Shown one piece after another: positions 1 to 14,400 of a stretch of DNA of 64,000 bases. This DNA is from Akebia trifoliata (taxonomy: Eukaryota; Streptophyta; Magnoliopsida; Ranunculales; Lardizabalaceae). The number at the start of each line of letters is the position of its first letter. The first letter of the stretch is position 1. A model generated the notes under the pieces. That model worked only from the letters and a program-made list of their open reading frames with translations. It ran no database searches and was not told the DNA's origin. The stretch is taken from NCBI GenBank assembly GCA_017979445.1, contig CM030718.1, positions 29,011,021 to 29,075,020 on the forward strand, read 5' to 3'. The translations under genes and the position numbers were made by a program.

Positions 1-740
1 AATGAAAAATAAATAAATAAATAATAAAAATGAAATTTCATAAAAGTCATTATTTTATGTTATATAGCGGTTCAGGTTCGGTTCTATACAAGTCTTGAAC
101 TAAGAATCGAATCAAATTGAATGGTTCTCCATTTTCTTAACCCAGAACTGAACTACAACTTGTTCCAAACCAAACCAAACCAAATCAAATCAATCAAAAG
201 CTATCAGTTTGAATTGATTCTCGATTTGAACCGGCCCAAGTTGCACCTCTAGAAAGTAGTGGAAGTCATGTAAGGAGTATTTAAAAATTTGGGTCTTATA
301 ATATGCATGGAGTTGCTACATTGTCCTCCAAGGGAATATTTGAAAAAAAAAATGTGATATTGACCTAAGATAAGATGCTGGTAGCATATTTTGTTTGATA
401 AAACATCCTTCCTACTCACCTTTGGAATTTTCTCAAATCAAATCTTCCTTCAATCTGTCTAATTTGATTTTGTCTCCTTTATTTAAGGAATATTTAACTT
501 ATAGGATTTTACTTTAATCTTCCATAAGATAACATATTTTTTTTTTCTAGTATCTTGGTAGTTGAGAACAGGTTATTATTAATAAATAAAATTTTATTTT
601 TCTAAGTTATGTTATAATGTGATTTGACTACACCGAATATCGGTGTATAGTCAACATTTATGGGTTTTGATCTCTTGATTGACATAACTTTAGGGGGTGG
701 ATCTTGTAGTAACAATTTGTTTCACAACATTAGAGATTAA

Positions 741-892
741 TGATTTTCTGACACCCACCATCATAGAACTGTAGATCATTTATCTCGGGATATGTAGAAT
801 CATAAATCTTTTCTTATATATCCCAAGGCAAATGATCTATGGTTCTGTGATGGGGCATATAATAGAGAGGGGTGTTAGATTATCACGACTAA
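741..892. mobile_element. Palindromic fold-back MITE, family P, copy 1
   Basis: Near-palindromic element beginning 'gattttctgacaccc' and ending with the inverted counterpart 'ggtgttagattatc'. The arms carry the family motif of an 'atagaac.gtagat' stretch followed by 'ctcgggata' and its inverted copy. Similar elements occur near 1458, 3497, 21443 and 22672. No clear target-site duplication was found. Confidence 0.5.
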
Positions 893-983
893 CTTATATA
901 TTTGGGGTTAATGGTTATCATTAAAGACATTTTGCCAAAAATTTGGAATTAGTTGAACGAATCTTATTCCTTCATTTAATTAT

Positions 984-1184
984 AGAGTCGCGATCCAAAA
1001 TAGTGTCTCTTTCCTATAGCAACGTTAGGTGTCTATGTGGCACGTTTTTATTGGAGTTCAAACACATCGGGGTACTTGCACAACTTGGCTAAGAATCCTA
1101 GGTGTTCCAAACTCCAACAAAAATGTGCCATATAGAAACCTTACCTATATTATACGAAGGGGACACCACATTGGATCCTGAGTC
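984..1184. mobile_element. MITE with GGATCC-containing inverted ends, nested in LINE remnant
   Basis: The ends are inverted repeats: 'gagtcgcgatccaaaatagtg' type on the left and 'ccacattggatcctgagtc' type on the right. Both sides carry TTAATTAT (976-983 and 1185-1192), a perfect 8-bp target-site duplication that could extend imperfectly to 9 bp. This suggests hAT or Mutator origin. The flanks join into one LINE remnant. A truncated relative sharing the 'tggatcctgagtc' end lies near 62345-62441. Confidence 0.65.
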
Positions 1185-1457
1185 TTAATTATGTATCTAA
1201 AGTCATATTTTATGCTAATTTAAGTGTCGTTTGTTCATACTGTTTCCATGCATTTTCCTTGGATTTTTTTCGAATCTTCAACGTATACATTTCTTCTAAT
1301 TATGGTCGTGATAATCTTTATCACGCGTATATACTCAAATCATCTAAATCGACTTTTCCTTATAGTCATAATGACTAATTATGGGGGAAATTGACAAGAA
1401 AATACGATTTATAGGGGTGTAACCAAGTGATCATGTTCCTCCATTCCACTATGAGTC

Positions 1458-1664
1458 GCGATTTTTTGATGCCACCTCTAACACACGTCCCATACACCGC
1501 CTGACGTGGTATGGATTAGAACCATAGATTTTTCCCCTCGGGATACACAGCTGCACAATCCCATAAATACGTGCAATTGTGTATCCCGAGAAAAAGAATC
1601 TATGATTTTAGCACATGTCATGTCAGGGGGCGTGTGTGAGAGGGGGAAGTCATAAAATCATTAT
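1458..1664. mobile_element. Palindromic fold-back MITE, family P, copy 2
   Basis: About 207 bp whose halves are inverted copies: 'gaaccatagattttt' with 'ctcgggatacaca' on the left, 'tgtgtatcccgag' with 'gaatctatgatt' on the right. Outer arms are 'gattttttgatgccacc' and 'gtcataaaatc'. It is the clearest member of the family for arm pairing. Confidence 0.55.
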
Positions 1665-2765
1665 TCTTCCACTATTTCCAAAGTCAAGTTTATTATTAAA
1701 GAGAGTTCATATTTGTTTTTTATGACTTTATCCATGTTCTTTTGGCTCTTTTAGTATCTTCAACTTGAATACTTCTACTAACTGGGTCGTAATCGATTTC
1801 ATTGAAAGTGCCCCAATCATCTCAATCAACTTTCTCTTAGTTTATTGTCTAGTGGGGGTTAGTCTTACCAATTTTCGAGGGTCGAGCAATAAGAAATAAA
1901 TATTTTTCATTTTCAATTAAAAAACACTTCTTTTTTCTTTTTTGCAATTTTGTGCACCCTAATCCCCAATAAATCCTTCTCTATGAACACATTTATCAAA
2001 CTAAATTCACAACCACAAAAGACATGTGGTGTTACCCATTAATGTTGTTTGTTAGAAGCCAAAGATAGAGTACCCTTCACAAGGGATTGTCTTGTAGTCC
2101 TACACACTGCCACATGTGTAAGAGAGAGATTTATATCTCCCAACATAGTGTGGGCTCACCACTGCCAACAAGGCTTGTGTGGTTGCTTTCTTACTCCCAC
2201 ACTGACAACATGGTCACAGCAGCCACAGATGGACCCAGAACAAAGGGTGTCCTAGCTACCCATGTGCATTTAAGTGGGATGTTTTGGTGTGGGGTTGATA
2301 TGATCCTGATAAGGCAACATATTAGGGATGTTTGGTCTCCATAACTAAAGTTTCAAGCCATCCTCATGGGATGTTATGTTGCTTTAGAAGAGTTGAAATA
2401 TAAATAAATAAATAAATATATTAAGATGATACTTATCTCGAGCATAAATCTCAATTTATGAATTTTGTTTTTATATGATCAAGATTATGTGTTATTTTTT
2501 GAGTTAATGGAACCCAATCTTATACATATTGAATATTGTTGACGTAAATCCATATTAGATCATTTTTTTTTAATTACAACATGAGAAGTTGATAATCATC
2601 ATCATCATCTCTCTAAAATTTGAGTTTGGTTGAACGAAACACGTTCTTTCATTCAATTATGTCTAAAGTCATATCTTCAATTAATTCAAAAATGTTCATA
2701 TTCGTTCTCACTACATCAATCCATTTATGTTATTGTAATCGACGTCTGTTGCAATACTATTCAAT

Positions 2766-3035
2766 AGGGTTTAGAGAGAATTACCATTTCGTAAGCTAAA
2801 TTTGACAAATTTACAATTCCGATTCACAATTCATTTTAATTACCAAAACATGAACGACAACGAAATCAGAGATTTTAAAGTGATCATCTTGCAAAAAATA
2901 GTAAAACTCACGAAATAGTCACTTTAAAACCTTTGAATTCATTACTATTCAAATTTTGGTAATTAAAATAAACAGTAAACCAGAATCGTAAATTCGTCAA
3001 AAGTTAATCACATTTTCGTAAATATCTCTAGGGTT
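2766..3035. mobile_element. Long fold-back element with arms of about 110 bp
   Basis: The left arm runs from 'agggtttagagagaattac' through 'caattcattttaattacca' and the right arm is its inverse, from 'tggtaattaaaataaacag' to 'gtaaatatctctagggtt'. The spacer contains a further inner palindrome around 2875-2935. No coding capacity. No target-site duplication was identified, so the superfamily is unassigned. Confidence 0.55.
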
Positions 3036-3496
3036 CATGTAATTCCTTCAAAAGTACATTCTCATTATTATGGTAGAAGAGTTATAGATGGACTACATTT
3101 ACTAATTTGTTTCTTAAATTAAAAAAAAAAGAAACCCCTTAAAGCATATTCAGCTTTGGAGAGAGAGAGTTCTATTTCTTTGACCAGCAAAAAAAACGTT
3201 CTCTCTTTTAAACCTAACCTAAATACAAAGGAGTCAACGCAGTCAAGACTCTATATGGTCCTTTGTGAGTTTGAATGTTTAAATCTGACACCCTAATTGG
3301 TAGGTGGTTTGAATGTTTGAGAATTTGACACCCTCAGGACTCAACTGTTTAGATGGTTTGTTTTATGTTCCACGGCAATTAAGAGCGAGAAACTTGTACT
3401 ACTTCAAGTAGACTTTGACCAACTACACACTCAGTAGTCTTTGACCAACTTACTTGGCACCCTAATTGGTGGGATTTTGTATTTTTTTTTTTCAAA

Positions 3497-3703
3497 TAAT
3501 GATTTTCGGACTCTCCCCCTCTGATATACTCCACCATACTCTCCTGATGTGCCATGTGTTAGAATCATAGATTATTATTTTTTTCTCTCGAAACATACAA
3601 CTACACATATTTATGATGATGTGCAATTGAGTATCTCGAAAAAAATCTATGATTCTAACACTTGCCACATCAAGAGAGTATATCAGAGGGGGATAATTTA
3701 TAT
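3497..3703. mobile_element. Palindromic fold-back MITE, family P, copy 3
   Basis: The halves are inverted copies: 'ccccctctgatatactc' with 'gttagaatcatagatt' on the left, and 'aatctatgattctaac' with 'gagtatatcagaggggg' on the right. The inner 'ctcgaaacatacaactacac' stretch matches other copies of the family. Confidence 0.55.
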
Positions 3704-4730
3704 ATTTATATCTAAGTAAAAAATACAATGTTTTGATTGAACTTGTTCTAATCTTCATTATTTTATAATAATAAATTATAATTATATATTAATAAATAAT
3801 TATAAACTAAGTTAAATGAATTATGTTATTAGAGATCACTCATCAAGACAACTAGGTGTCATCACATCAAATCGATATTTGAAACCATGGTTACGTCCAA
3901 CTAATTAAAAGTTTTATTTATTTTATTTATTGAGGTGGGCCTTCCAATTCTTTGTGAAAAATAGATATAAATTAGGGGCGTTTGATTCGGATTCTTGAAT
4001 TTGATTTTGGCTCATAATCGGATTTTAGAATCTAATGCATCGTTTGGTTTGGATCATTGATCTGATTTTTCATAATTAATAATCAAAATAATGGAGATTC
4101 AGAAATAATTTTCTTGTTGTTTCTCTTAATTTTCATAGACTATCTATTAATGACAATCTTAAAATACATGTTGCAATAATAATAATAATAATAACAATAT
4201 TATTATTAGTTATTCTTGTTATTAATATCATTATCATTATATTACTAATAATTTTTTAAATACAAAATCACATAATTCTTTGGGTAATCTTAATGTATAA
4301 CTCACTTGAAAACTAATAGAAAACAACTTAAATTTCCTCTTTTCCAACTCATTTCAAAAATCTTTAATTTTTTATCTTAAAAATTTAGTGTCTTCAATCT
4401 CTACGACATGTATTTTTTCTCATTTTCAATCTCAAGAAGTATACTTGAATAAAAATTTTCACAAAATCAGTTTTCAAAAACAATGCTAACCAAATGAGAT
4501 TTTGGATTCAGAAAATCAATTTCTATAATCTGATTTTGACAATCTATAATCAAAATCGAGAATTAGCTACTACAATCCTAACAAAACCATCCCTTAGTGT
4601 TATAATCTTTATGACATACTACCTTGCGACTTTCAGTCTTCCACGTCAGTCCAAGAAATATATTTTAATGATAAAAAATAGTCTATTTTCCAATCTCTTG
4701 CAAAAATCCTTGAATAATATTAAGAGTCGT

Positions 4731-4881
4731 GCCGGAATGACCTCATGACATCTTGACGTGGTGGTGCACCCATGCCCGTAGTTGCATTTTCTCCGAGATA
4801 CGAGTAAAATGCATCTAAGGACATACACGCACTATCACATAAAGATGTCTCTCATGTGCCTTCCACTGAGGTCACTCCAGC
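4731..4881. mobile_element. Fold-back MITE, family G (GCTGGARTGACCTC ends), copy 1
   Basis: Left end GCCGGAATGACCTCA and right end TGAGGTCACTCCAGC are inverted repeats. An inner pair 'gcattttctccgagatacga' and 'gagtaaaatgcatc' strengthens the hairpin. Three more family members occur in the window. Confidence 0.55.
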
Positions 4882-5427
4882 ATTAATCTAATAATTAATG
4901 TTATCTAAAGATTTAGACAATTCTATTGAGTTCTGATAAAAATCATAGATCCAACACGACATCCATGAAATGCTATGGTAAATCTCTAGCAAAAACAGCA
5001 GATATAGTAAAATCTATGTGAACAAATAGATGACTTCTCTCTGGTATTTCGTTAATCTACGATAACAACTATCAACAATACCAACTGAAAATATCCATTA
5101 ATCTAATAAAGAGTCCAAGCAAGATATCCAAGACCATAAACTTACCCTTCAATGCTTCACGACTCAGTTTTCTATCATTTAGAGCAGAATTCAACAATTG
5201 ATTAAAGGCAGATAAATATCAAATTAATGGCAAAGTATAGAATACAATCAAACAATTGGAATGTAAAATAAACCTCCTATCTATGGCCCTAATGTTTCCC
5301 ATTACATGTTTTTTTCCTCTCCTCTTTCTAAATTTTGGTTTGGAATCAAATATAATTATTTCCCCACATACTACATATAAACTTATTAGGACTGATTGTA
5401 GGTTCTATAATGGGGTTAGTTTTTCAT

Positions 5428-8400
5428 TCAACAAAGACTCGAATAGAATTCTGCTGACATCTTAAAGGCCTTTAGATCCTCAATAACCTCAAAAGACTTC
5501 GATTGTCCGTCTTTCATGTCAGTGCTGCAGCCCCACACATGAACAGAAAGTCGTCGACATTTTGGAGAAGTTGGTCTCAGATATGTGTTGTACCAATCAA
5601 TAACATCACTCTTACGGATGCTTTTGAGCTCCTCAGCTTCCTTCTCCGCCATATCAAACAAATACCTGAAGATTAAGGATGTTCTTTGAGTTTATGTGAC
5701 AATGAAACGGCAAAGAAAACAGGCCAAATTATTGCAAAAGAATTTTACAAACCGTTTAAAAAAAATCTAGAGACTCCATTGGTTCTTATAATCTCTAACT
5801 AACCGACTTTTATCAAGAATTACATGTGGACAATGCTTGGATTATCCATATAAAGGTGGCCATCACAGCATGGTTTTTAATCTCGTCCGAGACCAAGACG
5901 ACTCATCTGATACGTCTCGGTATCATCCACCAACAAGACAGATAGACAAGTCAAACATATCGGACGAGATTAAAAACCATGGTTCATTTATCTCATTGTT
6001 GAACTAGACAACTAAAATGCATCAGAAAACTCATCCAAGATGACTTGGTCTCGTTCATGGACAAGACGAGACATCAAAATGAGTTTTAAAACCATGCATC
6101 ACAGTCTATAAGGAAGTATAAGCATAGTACCTTTTATCCACGATTTGGGCCCAAAGATGATTGGTTTCATAGGAGAGCGAGGGATCCTTCTCCAGTTTCT
6201 TTCCGATCAACCCACTTCTGTAATTCTCAAAAGATTCGTCGTCAAGCCCATCCTGTGACATCCAAACATCTGTTAAGACACAAGACACTCGTATCCAAAA
6301 AGCAACAAGCCATGCAAACATGAACTACAGGCATTTCAGCCTTAGAGGATCTCTTAGGTGGCCTGCCATGTCAAGTACACCTTAGTTTTCCTCATTGATC
6401 ATTAGTACAATAAAAGGCCATACCGATTAGACATTGAACAAAAATATTTTCCGAGAGACTACAAAATGATGATAATAAGTTAAATAAATTCCCTACAGAA
6501 ATGATAAAATTTTAGATGGATACCAGTAATTCCTGAAGACCATTTATGAAGTTGTCAACTCTCCCGACCAAGTAGAGTGGATTATACTTGGCAGATTGAA
6601 CACAAAAGCAAAACCCGAGAACACGGTATGTTATGCGTGGGCCACATTGAACAACATACCCAAGCTGCTCCTTTGTCCTACATCCAACATGATTAACGAA
6701 ATTGCCAATTAAACCAAACACTTCCAATATGGCAATACTCTTCTTCTATTCCCAAAAATAACAAGAATCAAGTCCCATAAAGTATATATGATAATTAATT
6801 CGCTCATTGATTAGACATAACTTGTGGGATGGTTTACTGTCAGCTTTACAAACCATTACAACAATCTATAAGAAGTGAGAACCCACTTTGAGGCATAAGA
6901 GATCTTCTAGGTCATACTAACACAATAGGTTTACCTGTTGGTATCATTTTATTGAGCCAATTTTTTTATGGGAGATCTCCAAGGTGGGACCTACCCACCC
7001 CACACACACACATACAAATAAGACACGTGTGTCAGTGTCAAACACATACAAAGTGTTAAACGTGCTGACCCCCAAGGATGCTGATATGCTGAAAATTCAT
7101 ACAGCTCATCCCATACGTTGAAAGCTGTATTTTTTTTAATTACTTTATATGAAAACAAAATATTGAGTACATTGTGCTTTGCTTGAAAAGTGTGCTAGCA
7201 CGTGCTTAGGTGTAAATATGGTAAGGTGTATGGCACACAACATTCTAAGAAAATGAAGTTTCCACGTTGCAGAAGTCAAGAAAAAATTATAAGATCACTC
7301 CAACATGAGATATTCAAAACAAAAGATGCATTACCTTAGCTGATCAAAAAGTGGTTCTGCCACAATATCATCAAAAAGATCTGCTAAGGCTCTCAATTTG
7401 GTAGTCTCCACCCCAATGTCCTGTTCAATTTGAAAGTAAAGCTGCAACACAACATTGAAACCAGATAAAAACAACATAAATATCATAGACAAGGTTGTAT
7501 AAGACCTATAGGGCCTCATGAGAACTAAAGGGATAAACCAATAACAAATCCACTAATTCAATTACCTCGACCACAGAGTTCACTTCCAACCTATTTTTTA
7601 CAGGTACATCTCGAACAAGGTTGGCACTAGGGGGAAGACTTATAACACGTTCTTGATGCCTCAGTGACATTGGTAGTGGTTGTACGCTAAAGTTCCTTAT
7701 AAAGATTTCTGATATACTTATTGCTTCTTCTTCTGATAAATTCCCATGGCAAATGCCCTCGATATGCAACTGTCCATATGCAGAAAAGAAACAAAACTAT
7801 TAAAATAGGAACTGAAGGGAGGAATACTTGGTCAAGACAACCGCACGCATGACCCTCATCCAGGCCTACCCATGCTGTACATTTTGTGTACATACCAATG
7901 GATTGGGATCCCACTACTTGAAGGTGCCAACTTAGCTAAGTTGGCAAGGCTATAGTGTGGGGTGTTGATGCCATAACCTGGATTCGAACCTGTCGAAACT
8001 GCTTTCTCCTCTGCCGAACACTAAGCTTTGCTTGCCAAGAAATTTAAAAAAAAAAAAAAGGGAAAAAGGAGGGGGGTCCCACTATTTCGTGGATCCGACC
8101 TGAGATATTTTAGGCCAATATTTAAACCACTTATTGATCATAATTGTTTCAGAGGTATCATTCCTAGGGGTGATCAAAAGATACGGAATAACGGGGTGGG
8201 GAGGGTGAAGCCCATATGGCTGTAAGTGAAGATCATCTAAATGGGTTGATTTTGAACTCGGAAATCTCACAGGTAAAACCCACTAAATGAAAGATCTGCA
8301 TCTCTGACACTACAGGCTGAAATTGTAGTTACAGACAGATTTTCCAGCCTATGCATCTCGATACTTCAAAATGGGTGTTATTTCTGTGTCGGATAATTTC

Positions 8401-11400
8401 AACTGTAAGTCTAAATAGTGAATCTCCTGTTTTGCGCCCAGCAGGTCCGGAGCAAAGTGTACAGAGCTAAAAACCGATAGGAAATAGCCTATGTTCATAC
8501 CAATAATACAAATGATGTGAATAGCCAATATGATCAATTATTTGTGTACCTGGGAAAGAAGCTCGGGGATAAACACTTTCAGATCAGCAAGAGATAACTT
8601 CGTAAGGCAAGCCAACTTTTCATCTGCATCCCAGAAGATCTCACGCAGAACTTGCAATCTTAAGTATGATGAATGATTTAAAGGCTTCATATTAATGTTT
8701 CTGAAACCTCTCTCCATATCCTCCTTAATAACCTGTTACAATTCCAAGTAGTTAAACCACCAGCCGACCAAGACCAGTAACTTTTTCCAATATCATTTTT
8801 CTAATTTGGCTATACTTAATGGAGCGCAATAACAGCTGCCAATAAATGTTTTCTTAGAGAAAAAAAAATTCAGAGTGTCAGATCGAGGAAATTTAGGAAT
8901 AACTTCAATAGAAGAGAAAATACAAGACAGTAGTTTGACATTGAATGAGGATAAGTAATTCAGTTCAAGTCAAGGGATCCAAAAGGGTAAGAGGATCATC
9001 AAAAAGGACATAGATGAAAGTAACAAGAAAAGATATAAAGGAAAGTACCTTGATTGAAGATATAGTCAATAATGGAGTTGAATGGTGAAATAGGATTCAT
9101 ACTAACTCAGTAATCAAGATAATACAGAGTAGATGAAAATGAGTCATACCTTAAAACGTTCATCAGTTGGCAAGAAAGATTTGGCTATGGTCAAAATTTT
9201 AGATAACAGAACTGGGAGCTTATCGTTGAAGCCATAGACCCTTAGCTCAAACTTGTCCCCAATGATAGACAAGGTAGTGTCCAACTTAGCAACACCAGCC
9301 TGCACACAAGAATGAAGATTCATGACAAGCAAAGAACTGAATACTGCATGTCCAATATAGAAGCAAAAAAAGTGTCTGAGAAACATTGAGAGCATAAAAT
9401 AAAAAAGAAGACCAACAGTGATACATAACACAGAAGATATTGACTGTGGTCCTGCAGTAGATTATCCTAAAGCACAAAACAATGACTCATTCAAAATTAA
9501 CCATGCTGAGTCAACTCAAAGGCCCAACTTCAAACCAAAAAATATACCAAGTGAAAAATACTAAATTTTTTTTCTTTTGCTAAGTAAAATATTACAAAAA
9601 GTTCAAAAAGAATATTGAGAAACTATAGAAAGTATTACAAAAACATAAATAATGGGTGAATAAGAAGTTTCTTTCATCCCTTTCATGTTATTATAAAGTG
9701 TAATAAAAATAACTTCGTCTTACAAAAGTAAGAGAGAATTGCATTGAGTCACTTAAACTGAACAAGTTTTAGTTGGACCTATGAGCATTTGAGTATATAA
9801 CGCCATCAGCTCAACTCAAGTTTCCAGTTGACTCGAGCTAATGATGGATTGAGTTCAATCAACAAGATTTTAGAAAAATTAGAAACTAAGCACTGTATCT
9901 CATATAAGGAAGACTGAAGAAATCACGTAGAGAAATAAATTAAGGAGCTTACCTGATACAAAATCTCATTCATCTCATCCTTAAGAAGATTTACAAACAA
10001 CTCGGTCATCACACAATTTTTCACATTGTTGTATCCCCCTTTCACAGTTATAATAAAATATGTGTTCGCCCGAGGAACTTTGAAGGTCTCATCAAGCTTG
10101 TACCAGAGCTTCATCAATGGCTGATCAATTATGCATTTTGGAAGATGTACATTTTCATGATTATTGGATGACACGCTGCGGATGGAAAAGTCACATGGAA
10201 TGAACTCATTCTTCAAAGGTAAATTTAAAGACAGATCAATTTCTGGAGGATCCCTCCATAGTTCCAAAAGAGATGGTGAAATGTCTTCTTCGGTATATTG
10301 TGATCCAAACCATGGTTCATATTGAACATCTGAAACAGTAATGGAAGAAAAAAAGTTGAAGCATCTCACAATTTCATTGAAATTATGACACTCATTTAGT
10401 TGCTAGTCATGCATAAATCAGTCTTACAGAAATTGCACAAGTGTTAGTGACACAATGTATGCATAAAATTCTGGAGATGAAGGGAAAAAAAAACCCAAGA
10501 GCTTCCACTTTAAGGATGAAATCTGCAGCAGAAAGTAGTTAATATTATTAACCACATAGGGATGTCGCAACCAATTTGAATATTTTCTCCCCACACAAAT
10601 TGCACTCAATCTAGGCCGTAACATACTTTATCTAGAGATGAGTGCATTGGGCAGCCAAGAGTCACAAGTAGACATGAGAAATCCGAGGTCTGGATACTAT
10701 TAGGATGATAAAGGCATTAATATTTTCATCTTCTAAATTCTAGTATTATTTATAGCAGGGTCAGATTCTACCACTTGACGGGTCCCACCTAAATTTTGTT
10801 TTTTGTACGTATAAACTTTTATTAAAAAAAGAGAAACATGATTGAGATGACCAAACCGAAACAGGGAAGCAAAACACAGTACAACAGACCAAAATGGTGT
10901 GATAGACCAAAAACTGAACAGTTGATCTTAAAAATCCAATCTATTGCATTCTTCGAAAAATGAGAAAAAATTCAGGATCACCCACTGGAGTCTGGTATTG
11001 GCATCAAGGGTCTCCTAGGCAGAAGCCAATGAGTGGTGGGTCCTAGCCACTTCACTTTTATCCACATGTATGCCATAAGGCTGATGCCTTTCTACTAAAA
11101 TTGTCTATGACCTTAGTTTTCCTCAATTCAAATAATAATTGCACAATTCAATTTTCTTTTATGCTTTTAAATTTTAAATATTGTACATATACACGACCGA
11201 TGTTCTTGTGATAAACTGTCACATCATCATACAAATTATGGACATGCTAGTATATTAAGATTCACAGATTTACAAGGTTTAACACCCCTTCCCCATTCTT
11301 CTTCTTCTTTCTCTTTCCCTTTTCTTTTTTTGATAGGTTTAAGCAGGTGAGGGGGGGTGTGGTTTGATCCCATGTCACTGGTGTTTCCAATCACAGACCT

Positions 11401-14400
11401 TACCATCTCACCGAGATGGCACCTTCAACCACATCTCCATGTCTAACAGGAAAACATGTGTTCATACTTTAAATTACACAAGGTTTGACCAAAATGTAGT
11501 TGATTAAGTGACTAAGAATAAAAAATAAAAATAAATAAGCTTAATACTTCTACGATTTTTGAGATGTAAGAAGCCACATATTCAATGCTAGCGCATTAAA
11601 GCTCTCTAAATTGAAAATGCACTTTCCAATTAGACATGAGGCAGCAAGCACCTGCCAAGAAGTAGAACAGATCCTCTTCATGACCCTTAGGCGTAATTGA
11701 TATGGCCTCATTGGTAAGAGCTACATGTTCTCGTGCATTGGAACCCATGGTTATGCGCCCGAATCATTTGGCAAGGTTTTCTTCCTATTAATCGAAGATA
11801 AGTCCGTGACAATACCGGAGGCATTTTTTCACAATGAAATACAACACACCCTATAACGGTTGATACTACTAAGTTGGCAAAATATACCTCTTGATTGCTT
11901 ATCAAAAGACTTCGACAAAATGTCGATCCTCATGTTGTCAGGGGTCAAAAAGCTCAAAACACGTCTTATCAATTTCTCATCCCACACTTCATATGCATAG
12001 TCCCCATAAATGATGTGATCTTCTGAATATAGCAGCAAATTCTCTGCAACAAAGAATATTTATTCATAGTGAGTCAGAAAAATGAAAAGCTTCACAGCAA
12101 TCAATAATGTTTACACTACTATAAATGTGCTAAAACATTATAAGAACAATAAATAGTTAGACTCAACCATTTCCATACCTTATAAGATAATACAAGTATT
12201 CTAAAGAAACATAAAACTCTTAACCCTGAAAAAATGATAGCATAAAAAGACATTATCATCACCCACACCTCATCCTATATATTTTGATTGGCAACTGAGA
12301 ACATAGACCAAAAAAGGAAAAGCAACATAAACACAATCCTAACCGATTTAAGGGGGGAAAAAAGCTACCACATAAAAGAAATTAGAAATATAATCAAACT
12401 GCTTGAAGTGGCCTGATTTCTTAAGGACAGAAGCAAAGCAAAAAAATATGGAATTGTGATGAATAGAATTGAAATCAATGGACAAAAAAGGAAAAAAAAA
12501 AACCTGCAAGTTCTGCAGCATAATCATCCTGGGGCTGCTGCTCTGCAAATCTAAATTCCATATTCCCAATATCTTGAAGTTCCTTAAAAATCCATTCTTG
12601 GGGAGCAACTTGACGCAATAACTTAAGGTACTGATAAACAGCTCCAATCACCTCATGAAACTGCAAACCAACAAAAAAAAAAAAAAAAATGAAAAATGAA
12701 AAAAAGATACATCAAAGAAAGAGGAAGGGAAATAAGATAATTCAAATATGTTGGCGCGCTGTATTTGAGCTATATGATGTCGTTTCAAAAAAATTACAAA
12801 GGATCTCCACAAGGTTTTTACTGATTTAGACAGTAAATAAAAAGTACTTAACAGTGTTAATTTGGAGCAAACTGGGAAAGAAAGGAGCCCCAAGTGGATA
12901 CATTGACATAACAAATGACATGTATATGAGAAAATTGTGACTAATGTGAAGACAAAAGGTGAAGAGACAAATGAATTCCAGCTACAATTTATTTACATGA
13001 GGGGATAATTTTGAGCGTGTATTTGTTTGCTCTATGTATAGAAAAAGTAACTAATAATATTCAAAAGAAACAACCTTGGAATATGTCATTCGTATATGCC
13101 ATAGTGTTAGTTAATGAGACTAAAGAATGAGTCAATGCAAAATTAAAACTCCAGAGAGCTACTTTGGAGTCCAAGGACAAGACAACATATAAAGTGTGCT
13201 TCTTTGGCAATGACACACAACGAGATGAAGGACCGGTAAAAATTAATGGACAAAAAATACTCCAAAATGACTACTTTGGAACCTTTGTTCTTTATCCACA
13301 AGGATGGCGAAAATGGGGAGGATCTTGTCTATAGAGATAACGTTGGATAGTTAGAGCTCTTTGTCTATAAATTTGGAGATGGCTAAGACAAAGGTTTTAA
13401 AAGAGTAATAGGAACACCAAAATATACATGAATTGAAGTGGTTTTTGCCCTTTATTTCTTGTATTACAATTGTAATTATTTAAATATAAAAAATCTATAA
13501 TGGGTTTCTTTTCCATAAACAAAATGTGAAAAGTTTAGGCTGACAAACAGCTGATGAATATTTTAAGTTATATTTTAACCATTGAAATTGAATGGTGAAT
13601 GGTTAGCTGATTCTCACGCATTTAATTATCACTCTAAACAAACAAGCATATTAACAAAGGTGACAATTTTTTTTCTTTGGTAAGCACAAGAGACAACTAT
13701 ATCATCCAATCCAGATCAAGTTTTGGCCTACTAAATCTCTTATGGGAGTATTGGACGGTGTGCCCAACCAACCTTCGTGTGCCCCAAATGTTAGTGTGCC
13801 AATTACAGGTTAAATGTATGGCCTATAAAACTCAAATTTATTAGATTTCCACTTTAACATAAACAGCCCAAAATTGAAGTTGTCACCAAATAATAAGTAG
13901 AAGAAGAATAAGAGGCATCTTTAATTGAACATAATAGGCTTTTGGTGTCTAATTCTTGGGAGGATCATTTCATGTCAATTGAGCGATCACCAATCCCTGA
14001 TCCCGCATCAGATCATATATGTTGTACAATATATTTATCATTATTATTAGTTTTAGTTTTAGAAAGTTGTAATTTAGTAATATATTATTAAAACTGAATC
14101 GAGATAGCAATTTAGAAAAACATAAAACCCTAGAAAGAAAATTGCTATTTTCCTTTAAGATAGTAAGGTAACTATAACAAAGAAACTTAAGGAGGGAGAA
14201 ATGAGAACCTTGTCCTACAAAAAGTAAGTACCTTCTCTAAGCCAGAAATGGTGAGGTATATGGACACACCAAAGATGTAAGCTAAAGAAGATCGGTGCAT
14301 TCCTTCATCCCCAACACCAGCAGACAATGAAGTTGCCCATCCTTTAGCTTTTAAAAAGTAATGCAAGCTTCCCCTGCCCTCTGAAAATTAATTTTGTCTG

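Larger units (their letters stand above)
930..1870 (-). mobile_element. RTE-type LINE remnant, fragmented
   Basis: Pieces at about 930-983, 1193-1380 and 1680-1870 resemble the degenerate 3' part of plant RTE LINEs seen on the opposite strand: a 'ttggaattagttgaacgaat' block, a 'ctaaagtcatattt' block and a block on catching 'cttcaacttgaata'. A similar fragment lies at 2620-2780, and a better preserved relative with recognisable reverse-transcriptase residues lies at 32090-32460. A 201-bp element interrupts the remnant at 984-1184 and a palindromic element at 1458-1664. Assignment rests on similarity between copies in this window and on remembered family text, so it is tentative. Confidence 0.4.
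1..5427. other. Gene-free, repeat-dense flank
   Basis: No supported gene lies here; all open frames are short, overlap repeats and lack splice-supported continuation. The stretch holds remnants of an RTE-type LINE (about 930-983 continuing at 1193-1380, 1680-1870 and 2620-2780), an inserted element at 984-1184, and several fold-back elements listed separately. Bases 60-250 carry a degenerate repeat ending in a motif like 'cggcccaagttgcacctctag'. The rest is AT-rich DNA in which I see nothing. Confidence 0.7.

Noticed and set aside
2049..2344. Overlapping open frames of 68 and 85 codons
   Set aside because: No recognisable motif, no splice-supported extension, and surrounding sequence is repeat-rich; composition gives no sign of coding.
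7960..8000. Possible tRNA gene from 'ggattcgaacc'
   Set aside because: No cloverleaf can be drawn; the B-box-like word belongs to a SINE with an A-rich tail and target duplication.
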